Shown: piece after piece, positions 7,054 through 13,351 of the stretch
How positions within the stretch are numbered: position 1 is the stretch's first letter
How the letters are laid out: every line of letters starts with the position of its first letter
Assembly (NCBI GenBank): GCA_034721895.1
Contig: JAYEND010000077.1
Coordinates: 1 to 19,162, forward strand
DNA from: SZUA-451 sp034721895
GTDB taxonomy: Bacteria; Campylobacterota; Campylobacteria; Campylobacterales; Sulfurovaceae
DNA: 19,162 nucleotides
Direction of reading: 5' to 3'
Notes under the pieces: model-generated
What the model was told of the DNA's origin: nothing
Database searches by the model: none
The model's input: the letters and a program-made list of their open reading frames with translations, nothing else
Made by a program: the position numbers and the translations under genes

Positions 7054-7058
7054 GAATG
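7024..7058 (+). promoter_or_regulatory. Hairpin enclosing the mqnC ribosome binding site and start
   Basis: CATTCTCACA (7024-7033) pairs exactly with TGTGAGAATG (7049-7058), and inside it GCAAA pairs with TTTGC around a GGA loop. The AAAGGA ribosome binding site (7037-7042) lies in the inner stem and loop, and both candidate starts (GTG 7050, ATG 7056) lie in the 3' arm. Folding would hide initiation. Regulation is inferred only. Confidence 0.55.
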
Positions 7059-8096
7059 TCTATTGACGAGGCTGTTGAGCTGATCGAGAGTGCTGATCTC
7101 AAAGAGCTGGGAAAGATGGCCCTGGCACGCAAAAAAGAGCTGCATCCCAAAGAGGTGACTACTTTTGTGGTGGATCGGAATATCAACTATACCAATGTTT
7201 GCTGGGTTGACTGTAAATTTTGTGCCTTTTATCGTCATGAGAAAAATGATGAGGCATATATCCTGAGTTTTGATGAAATTGATCAAAAGATCGATGAACT
7301 GCTGGCAATCGGGGGAACACAGATCCTTTTTCAGGGCGGAGTGCACCCCAAACTGGAGATCGAATGGTATGAAGATCTGGTAGAGCATATCCACCAGAAG
7401 TACCCGCAGGTAACGATTCACGGTTTTTCAGCGATCGAGATCGATTATATTGCCAAGCGCTCCGATATCTCTATTTCCAAAGTTCTGAGAAGACTGCATG
7501 CCAAAGGGCTCAGTTCAATCCCGGGGGCAGGTGCGGAGATCCTCAGCGACAGGGTGAGAGATATCATCGCACCCAAGAAGCTTGACAAAGATACCTGGCT
7601 TGAAGTACATCGAGAGGCCCATAAACTGGGGATCAAATCGACAGCGACGATGATGTACGGTACGGTCGAGACAGATCGTGAAATTGTCGAGCACTGGGAG
7701 TATGTCCGGCAGCTTCAGGAAGAGACTGGCGGTTTCCGAGCCTTTATTATGTGGTCGTTCCAGGGTAAAAATACCCAACTGATGGAGGAGCATCCAGAGA
7801 TTCAGAAACAATCCTCCAACCGCTATCTCAGACTGTTGGCCGCTGCAAGACTCTTTTTGGATAATGTACCCAATATCCAGAGTTCCTGGGTGACACAGGG
7901 GAGCTTTATCGGACAAATGGCGCTGCTCTATGGTGCCAATGATCTGGGTTCTACGATGATGGAAGAGAATGTCGTCTCCGCTGCCGGTGTAAAAAACCGG
8001 ATGAATCAGGAGGAGATGATCCGATTGATTAGTGATATTGGAGAGAAGCCGGCGAAGCGGAATACGGCGTATGAGATTTTGGAAAGATTTTATTGA
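7050..8096 (+). CDS. mqnC: Cyclic dehypoxanthinyl futalosine synthase (radical SAM)
   Basis: Radical SAM enzyme of the futalosine route to menaquinone; it cyclises dehypoxanthine futalosine. About 348 aa. The cluster motif is CX3CX2C in NYTNVCWVDCKFCAFYR. Further MqnC patterns are GGVHPKLEIEWYEDL, GLSSIPGAGAEILSDRVR, APKKLDKDTWLEVHREAHKLG and STATMMYGTVET. FCAFYR and the GAGAEIL loop favour MqnC over MqnE. Start choice: AAAGGA at 7037-7042 is seven bases from GTG 7050, thirteen from ATG 7056 and only one from TTG 7044, so GTG 7050 (MRMSIDEAVEL) is preferred. Upstream lie an inverted repeat element and a hairpin that hides this site. Confidence 0.93.
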   Translation: MRMSIDEAVELIESADLKELGKMALARKKELHPKEVTTFVVDRNINYTNVCWVDCKFCAFYRHEKNDEAYILSFDEIDQKIDELLAIGGTQILFQGGVHPKLEIEWYEDLVEHIHQKYPQVTIHGFSAIEIDYIAKRSDISISKVLRRLHAKGLSSIPGAGAEILSDRVRDIIAPKKLDKDTWLEVHREAHKLGIKSTATMMYGTVETDREIVEHWEYVRQLQEETGGFRAFIMWSFQGKNTQLMEEHPEIQKQSSNRYLRLLAAARLFLDNVPNIQSSWVTQGSFIGQMALLYGANDLGSTMMEENVVSAAGVKNRMNQEEMIRLISDIGEKPAKRNTAYEILERFY

Positions 8097-8150
8097 ATTA
8101 ACAATTAACAATTAATAATTCTGGTATGCTTTTCTTTGAAAAGCTTTGAT
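8096..8150 (+). repeat. Composite heptamer-hairpin element, copy D (before the M16 gene)
   Basis: Units AATTAAC, AATTAAC, AATTAAT and AATTCTG occupy 8096-8123, then spacer GTAT. The stem is GCTTTTC (8128-8134), loop TTT and GAAAAGC (8138-8144), with tail TTTGAT. It begins at the last base of the mqnC stop codon and ends 16 bases before the next start. Its stem is identical to that of copy B. Confidence 0.8.
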
Positions 8151-8166
8151 CATAATGGAGAGTGGT

Positions 8167-9453
8167 ATGAAAAAAATATTAATAGTCTTATTATTACTGC
8201 AAGGATGGTTGATGAGTGACGAGATCAAAAAGATAAATGTGGATGGTACAGCGGTACCGGTGATTTTCGAAGAGAGTAAATATGTGCCGATCGTCTCGAT
8301 GCAGATCGTATTCCGTGACAGTGGTGCATTGTATGACAGCAAAGCAGGATTGGCGGATATGAGTGCAAAGCTCCTTTCTGAAGGGACAAAAAAGGATGGC
8401 AGTGTCGGTTTTGCGACCAAGCTGGAGAATCATGCCATTCATCTCTCTGCGGCGGCGGGTACAGAGACTTTCTCGATCGATCTGAGTGCATTGAAGAGTG
8501 AGTTTGGAGAGGGGGTGAAGCTTCTCAAAGAGCTGTTGACAGACCCCAATTATACAGAAGAGGCAGCAGATCGTATCAAGAAGCAGAAGATTGGTTGGCT
8601 GACCCAGCAGAAGAGCAACTTTGATTATGTTGCTTCGCTTGGCTTGAAAGAGACACTTTTCAAAGATACTGCACTGGCACGCCCAAGAGCCGGTACGATA
8701 GAGAGTGTAGAGTCGATCATTCTTGAAGATATGAAAAGCCATATTACTTCCCACCTGGGCAAAAACAATGCCATCGTGATCATTGGTGGGGATATCAGCG
8801 GTACAGAAGCTGAGAAGATTGTCAGGGAAGTCATGGAACTGCTTCCCAATGTTGATGTTACTGAGAGCTCATCCATTTCTGCTACGGATAAGCGGGTTGT
8901 GAAAGTGTCTGAGGCAGAGACGGAGCAGGCCTATATCTACTTCGGCGCACCGTTCAATCTTAAATATAATGATCCCCGGCAGTATGTTGCCAAAGTAGCC
9001 GGCTATATCCTCGGCGGCAGTGGATTTGGCTCCCGTCTGATGGAGGAGATCCGTGTGAAACGGGGATTGGCATACAGTGCTTATGGCCATTTTGTCAACA
9101 ACCGTACGACAGCCTACTTTACGGGCTATCTCCAGACCAAACTTGAAAATGAGAAAGAAGCGAAAGATTTGGTACAGAGCCTTATCGAGGCATTTGTCAA
9201 AGAGGGGGTTACTCAAAAAGAGCTCGATGCCGCCAAAGAGTTTCTGATAGGCAGTGAACCGCTACGGAGCGAAACACTTTCCCAGCGTCTGGACAGAGCT
9301 TTTGGCGAATACTACTATGACAGACCGCTTGGGTACAATAAAGAGCAGCTCAAAAAGATCGAAGCCTTGGCACTCGATGAGATCAACAGTTTTATTAAGG
9401 CACATACGGAGATAGTGAATTTGAGCTTTTCTATCGTGACAGATAAGAAATAG
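8167..9453 (+). CDS. Exported M16-family peptidase-like protein lacking the HXXEH zinc motif
   Basis: 428 aa with a signal peptide (MKKILIVLLLLQGWLMS), so probably periplasmic. The fold is M16: 'VPIVSMQIVFRDSGALYDSKAGLADMSAKLLSEGT' is the N-terminal domain, and 'GSGFGSRLMEEIRVKRGLAY' with 'SAYGHF' (about residues 283-310) is the R/Y signature of the second domain. Where active members have HXXEH after the GLA motif, this protein reads DMSAK (63-67), so all zinc ligands are missing. In M16B systems an R/Y subunit pairs with an HXXEH subunit. No such partner is adjacent here. ATG 8167 is chosen because GGAG lies six bases upstream and the signal peptide starts there, not at TTG 8146. Confidence 0.88.
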   Translation: MKKILIVLLLLQGWLMSDEIKKINVDGTAVPVIFEESKYVPIVSMQIVFRDSGALYDSKAGLADMSAKLLSEGTKKDGSVGFATKLENHAIHLSAAAGTETFSIDLSALKSEFGEGVKLLKELLTDPNYTEEAADRIKKQKIGWLTQQKSNFDYVASLGLKETLFKDTALARPRAGTIESVESIILEDMKSHITSHLGKNNAIVIIGGDISGTEAEKIVREVMELLPNVDVTESSSISATDKRVVKVSEAETEQAYIYFGAPFNLKYNDPRQYVAKVAGYILGGSGFGSRLMEEIRVKRGLAYSAYGHFVNNRTTAYFTGYLQTKLENEKEAKDLVQSLIEAFVKEGVTQKELDAAKEFLIGSEPLRSETLSQRLDRAFGEYYYDRPLGYNKEQLKKIEALALDEINSFIKAHTEIVNLSFSIVTDKK

Positions 9454-9469
9454 AAAATAAATATCTCTT

Positions 9470-9502
9470 CTCTTTCCCGCAGTCTCAGAGGATGGGAAAG
9501 AG
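9470..9502. other. 9-bp inverted repeat after the M16 gene
   Basis: CTCTTTCCC (9470-9478) and GGGAAAGAG (9494-9502) are exact complements separated by 15 bases, starting 17 bases after the M16 stop. It may end the upstream transcript, but there is no U run on the plus strand, so it is not a classic intrinsic terminator. Confidence 0.4.
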
Positions 9503-9534
9503 GGTGAAAACATTACAAAATGAAATCTCTATTA

Positions 9535-9578
9535 CTTTCCAAATAAAAAGCGTGTATAATTTTCTATCATTTGGAAAG
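9535..9578 (+). promoter_or_regulatory. recG promoter with flanking 10-bp dyad
   Basis: TATAAT at 9555-9560 is a consensus -10 box 26 bases before the recG ATG. It is centred in an exact inverted repeat: CTTTCCAAAT (9535-9544) and ATTTGGAAAG (9569-9578), whose half-site centres are 34 bp apart. The right half overlaps the ribosome binding site GGAAAGG. It could be an operator or, in read-through RNA, a hairpin hiding that site. No -35 consensus is visible. Confidence 0.5.
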
Positions 9579-9586
9579 GTAAATTG

Positions 9587-11401
9587 ATGGAAGAGGCAAA
9601 GCAGCTATTCAAAAAACTCAAAATCTATTCACTGTTGGATCTGGCACTTCTTCTTCCTGTTTCCTATAATGATACGACACTCTCGTCGGCTATTGTTCCC
9701 GGGAAAGTTCACACTTTTGAGGCTACTGTCAAAGAAGTGCATTCCCGCAATGGCAAGCTGATAGTGACTTTCTCTCTGCCCCGTTTCAACCAATCTCTTC
9801 AGAGTATGTTTTTCCGGACAACCCCCTATCACTATCAAACTTTTGCTGTAGGCAGTCAGCATATTACCCAGGGTAAAGTTGAACTTTACCGGGGAAACCT
9901 GCAAATGAACCAGCCTAAATCGATCAAACAGGCAGGAAAGATCATCCCCAAATACAAAACGGTACTCAGGCAGGAGGAGATGCATACTTTGATGGAAACT
10001 TATCTCTCGGAAAAGACTTTGATCGATGAGGGACTGTTGCCCAAAGAGGCCAATGCGTTGATGGAGCTTCATTTTCCTGTCAGTATGGAGCGCATTTACC
10101 AGGAGGGCACGCATCGTTTGGAGATTGTTCAGATACTGAAGTTCGCCGAAGCGTATAATCATATCAGAAAGTTGTCCGGGAAGAGGGTAGAGCACCCTGC
10201 AATGATGGCATTGAATGGTGATACAACTTCTTTTATAGAGGGATTGCCCTTTGAGCTGACGGATGAGCAGAAGCAGGTGATCGATGATATCAGGAGTGAT
10301 CTCATGCATAATGATAAGGCTGCCAGGCGAATGATCGTCGGGGATGTAGGATCGGGGAAAACAATGGTGATACTGGCATCAGTCATGATGGCACTGCCTC
10401 AGAGGTCTATCCTCATGGCACCGACATCTCTGCTGGCGCTTCAGCTTTATGAGGAGGCAGTCAAACATTTGCCTGCAAAAGTGACTGTCGTCCTGGTAAT
10501 GCAGGGAAAAGAGGAGGGGGAGTATAGGGAAGCAGACTTTATCATCGGTACCCATGCGTTGCTCTACAAGGAGGATCTTCCCAAAGCACCGCTGGTGATG
10601 GTGGACGAACAACACCGTTTCGGAACCAATCAGCGCCAACTGCTCGAAGTGATGGCAAGTGATGGCCAAGAGGGCGAAAATGAAAGGCGTGCACACTATC
10701 TGCAGTTTTCCGCAACCCCTATTCCCCGGACACAGGCGATGATGGATTCGGCTTTAATTGATGTGAGCCTGATCACCAAAACACCATTTGAGAAAAAGAT
10801 CACGACAGAAGTGATCGGAAAGAGTGGATTTCCCAAACTTATGACCCATATCAAAGAAGAGATTGCCCATGATCATCAGGTGTTGATCATCTATCCTTTG
10901 GTTGAGGAGAGTGAAACGATCGAGTATCAGTCATTGGCTGAGAGCAGAGGTTTTTGGGAAAGCCGTTTTGAAAATGTCTATGTGACGCATGGTAAAGATA
11001 AAAATAAAGAAGAGGTTTTGCTTGAGTTCAGGGAAAAAGGAGATATTCTGCTGGCGACCACAGTCGTCGAGGTTGGGATCTCTCTGCCGCGTTTGACACT
11101 GATCGTGATCGTGGGTGCCGAACGGCTTGGGCTGGCGACCCTGCATCAGCTCAGAGGCAGGGTCGGGCGTTTGGGACTTGAGAGCCGATGCTACCTCTTT
11201 ACCCATAATATACAGAGTGAACGGCTCAAAGCCTTTACCCGGACAAACAATGGATTTGATATCGCAAAACTCGATTTGAAGTTCAGAGAAGGCGGCGATA
11301 TCCTGGATGGAACGATCCAGAGCGGGCAAAAGTTCAAGTGGCTGGATATGGGTGAGGATGAGGGGATTGTCGCTGCTGCGAAATCCAGGATTAAGTGCTA
11401 A
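9587..11401 (+). CDS. recG: ATP-dependent DNA helicase RecG
   Basis: Superfamily 2 helicase that regresses stalled forks and migrates branched DNA. The 604 aa are short beside E. coli RecG (693), as is usual in Campylobacterota, mostly through a reduced N-terminal wedge region (beta-rich, about 40-115). Helicase motifs: Walker A GDVGSGKT (252-259), MAPTSLLALQL (Ia), the RecG-type DEQHRFG (340-346), SATPIPRTQAMM (III), and GDILLATTVVEVGISLP then HQLRGRVGR (V, VI). The C-terminal FDIAKLDLKFREGGDILDGTIQSG fits the RecG tail. ATG 9587 lies seven bases after AAGG; the adjacent TTG 9584 is less well placed. The gene converges on hpf. Confidence 0.95.
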   Translation: MEEAKQLFKKLKIYSLLDLALLLPVSYNDTTLSSAIVPGKVHTFEATVKEVHSRNGKLIVTFSLPRFNQSLQSMFFRTTPYHYQTFAVGSQHITQGKVELYRGNLQMNQPKSIKQAGKIIPKYKTVLRQEEMHTLMETYLSEKTLIDEGLLPKEANALMELHFPVSMERIYQEGTHRLEIVQILKFAEAYNHIRKLSGKRVEHPAMMALNGDTTSFIEGLPFELTDEQKQVIDDIRSDLMHNDKAARRMIVGDVGSGKTMVILASVMMALPQRSILMAPTSLLALQLYEEAVKHLPAKVTVVLVMQGKEEGEYREADFIIGTHALLYKEDLPKAPLVMVDEQHRFGTNQRQLLEVMASDGQEGENERRAHYLQFSATPIPRTQAMMDSALIDVSLITKTPFEKKITTEVIGKSGFPKLMTHIKEEIAHDHQVLIIYPLVEESETIEYQSLAESRGFWESRFENVYVTHGKDKNKEEVLLEFREKGDILLATTVVEVGISLPRLTLIVIVGAERLGLATLHQLRGRVGRLGLESRCYLFTHNIQSERLKAFTRTNNGFDIAKLDLKFREGGDILDGTIQSGQKFKWLDMGEDEGIVAAAKSRIKC

Positions 11402-11481
11402 GGGTTAAGAAAGAGCGAAGAATGAAGAATGGAAAGTGATGAATTAGTAATTTTGGTAGGCTTTCCTGTTTAAAGCTTGGA
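11400..11481 (+). repeat. Composite heptamer-hairpin element, copy E (degenerate, after recG)
   Basis: A 7-base period runs from the recG stop: AAGGGTT, AAGAAAG, AGCGAAG, AATGAAG, AATGGAA, AGTGATG, AATTAGT, AATTTTG (11400-11455), then spacer GTAG. The stem is GCTTTCC/TTAAAGC around TGT (11460-11476), with five paired bases and two mismatches, and the tail is TTGGAT. This looks like a decayed copy, and no gene start follows it. Confidence 0.65.
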
Positions 11482-11528
11482 TTGTACGAATAGGTCGTGC
11501 CCAACTAGGTGGTGGATAGAGATATTTA

Positions 11529-11563
11529 TGCTGAACGCTGAACGCTCAGCACTTAACACTATT
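11529..11563. repeat. GC-richer heptamer tract beside the hpf stop
   Basis: Five 7-base units (TGCTGAA, CGCTGAA, CGCTCAG, CACTTAA, CACTATT) abut and slightly overlap the hpf stop codon at 11562-11564. The period matches the other tracts but the unit sequence is different, and no 7/3 hairpin is attached. The spacer between it and copy E (11482-11528) shows nothing I can name. Confidence 0.5.
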
Positions 11564-12098
11564 AATACAGTCCGAATCTTCCATCGGCTCTTTTGTACAT
11601 GACCCTCATGAGGCCGTCGTTGTCGTTGAATACGATAAATTGTCTCTTTTTTTCTTCTTTTAGCGCGTCGATCGCTTCGTCGAAATCCATCGGCTTGTGG
11701 AGTTCGAGATCCATAGGAACTATCTCCACTTCCATATTATACAACTGCTCACTCACTGCTTCTGCTTCTGAACCCAGGTCTTTGAAGCTCATGATCCTGT
11801 GTCCTTTGATCTTGTCGGCATGTCTTCTGAGTGATTTTTTGACTCGTTCGATCGCAAGATCGGTCGCTGCATAGACATCTTTATCTACCTGAGTGATAAC
11901 GATAGTATTTTTATCTTTGAGATTGACGACAAATTCGACCGAGAAGCCTTTTTTCCCATTTTTTTCATCCCCGGAGATAAGGGAGGTTGCAGAGATAATA
12001 TCAAGGTTGTATTTTTCAAGTCCATCAACGGCTGCTTCTATATAGTCTTTGATCGGATCAGTCAGTTCGAAGTGTCTTCCGACGATTTTTTTATTCAT
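11562..12098 (-). CDS. hpf: Ribosome hibernation-promoting factor, long form
   Basis: Binds the 30S decoding centre and drives 100S ribosome dimers in resting cells. The 178 aa show the long architecture. The N-terminal S30AE/HPF domain (MNKKIVGRHFELTDPIKDYIE at the start, VVNLKDKNTIVITQVDKDVYAATDLAIERVKKSLRRH) is about residues 1-100, with a linker after it. A C-terminal dimerisation domain follows (KPMDFDEAIDALKEEKKRQF, then IVFNDNDGLMRVMYKRADGRFGLY). AAGGATGTATA before ATG 12098 is a good ribosome binding site. A 7-bp inverted repeat lies just upstream. It is oriented like the pilin operon but separated from it by about 110 bases and a hairpin, so probably has its own promoter. Confidence 0.95.
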   Translation of the reverse strand: MNKKIVGRHFELTDPIKDYIEAAVDGLEKYNLDIISATSLISGDEKNGKKGFSVEFVVNLKDKNTIVITQVDKDVYAATDLAIERVKKSLRRHADKIKGHRIMSFKDLGSEAEAVSEQLYNMEVEIVPMDLELHKPMDFDEAIDALKEEKKRQFIVFNDNDGLMRVMYKRADGRFGLY

Positions 12099-12112
12099 TA
12101 TACATCCTTTAA

Positions 12113-12140
12113 TTCTAAGATACTTAATTGTAACTTAGAA
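12113..12140 (-). promoter_or_regulatory. 7-bp inverted repeat in the hpf leader
   Basis: TTCTAAG and CTTAGAA (12113-12119 and 12134-12140) are exact complements with a 14-base loop, ending about five bases before the hpf ribosome binding site region. It could be an operator or leader hairpin. AT content makes a chance match possible. Confidence 0.35.
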
Positions 12141-12168
12141 AGTTTAATGTAGGGTAAATAGGGAAGGA

Positions 12169-12193
12169 TTACAGAGGGATTTCGCCTCTGCAA
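12169..12193 (-). terminator. Hairpin after the pilin operon (weak terminator candidate)
   Basis: On the minus strand TTGCAGAGG pairs with CCTCTGTAA (nine pairs including one G-U) around a 7-base loop, 14 bases past the stop of the last pilin gene. There is no U run, so an intrinsic terminator is only a candidate. Confidence 0.4.
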
Positions 12194-12206
12194 TATCGGA
12201 ATAAAA

Positions 12207-12884
12207 TCAAGAGTCTTCCTGTCCTACGATGTAAGCATGCCCAGTCTCTGGCTCAATCGTTATTGAGAACGTATTGCCATCTGACATTGTGAATGTAAAA
12301 GTACAGGCACTGGTCATATAGCTTGCATAATTTGGTGTAGTACTGCCTGCAAATCCTTGATGCGGTCTTCCAAGATGATCAAATCCGATATATTGAGCAG
12401 CACTACATCCACCAGTACGAGCAAAGGTATCAATGCCATATTTATGTGTAATAAAAAGTCTATCACTAGTACTGCTATCACCACCATCTGAACAGTTTAC
12501 TCCAGACCATATCATTTTCTTTCCGTTGACTGGATCGATTGCTGCTTCGATATCATTTATTCCACCACCATAGTTGTCATCTGAGCCGATATATTCATAG
12601 AGTCCTGTACTGTCTGAGCAATTTTCGAATCCGATTCTCCAAAAAGATTTTTGCCAGTTTGAGTCATTGTTGTCATGTCGGTAATCCCTTAATGCCATAT
12701 GCTGAGTATATCGTATATCCGAAAGGATATTGTCGGCTGCTTCCTGCTCTAAATCCCTATCCAGCCTTGGCATGGCAAGTGCTGCCAAAATACCTAATAC
12801 CATGATAACCATTACGAGTTCTATCATGGTAAACGCAGGACGCCGAAGAATTTTATGAAGATTATTTTCTTTAAACTTTTTCAT
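12207..12884 (-). CDS. Type IV prepilin-like protein, GspH/FimT type
   Basis: A 225-aa minor pilin candidate. The class III leader is basic (KILRRPA) with cleavage A17|F18, then TMIELVMVIMVLGILAALAM as the N-terminal helix with Glu at +5. The globular part has several Cys and a late 'AAQYIGFDHLGRPHQGFA' then 'FTFTMSDGNTFSITIEPETGHAYI' pattern, as in FimT/GspH proteins ('F.p.Gr' then a beta strand pair). Ala instead of Gly at -1 is common in Campylobacterota prepilins. It overlaps the upstream gene by ATGA and is last in the operon. One N-glycosylation sequon (N73). Confidence 0.85.
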   Translation of the reverse strand: MKKFKENNLHKILRRPAFTMIELVMVIMVLGILAALAMPRLDRDLEQEAADNILSDIRYTQHMALRDYRHDNNDSNWQKSFWRIGFENCSDSTGLYEYIGSDDNYGGGINDIEAAIDPVNGKKMIWSGVNCSDGGDSSTSDRLFITHKYGIDTFARTGGCSAAQYIGFDHLGRPHQGFAGSTTPNYASYMTSACTFTFTMSDGNTFSITIEPETGHAYIVGQEDS

Positions 12885-13351
12885 ATCTTTTGCAGAGTCC
12901 TTCTGTGATAAGTTAGGTCGGGAGCATTGGCAATATCCGGATGATCCAAATCTTTATATTTGACATAGACATCCACAATGATATTCAGTGGGGATTTAAG
13001 CGTGGTAACACTGCTGCTCAAAACATTTGTACATGTAGCGACTTTCGCGTCACCGATGTAAGAGATTTGAGTCTCTATCGTATAGCCTCCTCCTTCAGAA
13101 TAAGCTCCGGTGATTGTTCCCAGACACTGCCCTCCTGTGGCATTTCTATCATTTGACATCACTGCCAAAATAGCATACTCTGTATAGCTTTTTGCCAACA
13201 GCATAGCTTGTTCTTTTTGATATTGGGCAGTTGTTTGTTTAGCAATTTTTCCGGACATGCTCATAATGTAGGCTGCTACAGTAGACATCAACACTATCAC
13301 AAAAAGTGCAGTGATCATGGAAAACGCTTTTCTTTGCTTCTGGATTATCAT
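12881..13351 (-). CDS. Prepilin-like minor subunit lacking Glu5 (GspK/PilX-like)
   Basis: 156 aa with a leader QRKA|FSMITALFVIVLMSTVAAYIM. Cleavage after Ala9 gives F+1, with Thr rather than Glu at +5. Loss of Glu5 is the mark of tip-type pseudopilins such as GspK in type II secretion, so this subunit may cap the fibre. The remainder is short, with two Cys (one in GGQC, one in KVATC) and a sequon at N70. It overlaps its neighbours by ATGA on both sides, so translation is coupled. The exact subfamily is uncertain. Confidence 0.78.
   Translation of the reverse strand: MIIQKQRKAFSMITALFVIVLMSTVAAYIMSMSGKIAKQTTAQYQKEQAMLLAKSYTEYAILAVMSNDRNATGGQCLGTITGAYSEGGGYTIETQISYIGDAKVATCTNVLSSSVTTLKSPLNIIVDVYVKYKDLDHPDIANAPDLTYHRRTLQKI

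Noticed and set aside
5039..8150. CRISPR array or integron attC sites
   Set aside because: Units are 7 bases and degenerate with no spacers of constant length, and copies are dispersed next to housekeeping genes without cas or integrase genes.
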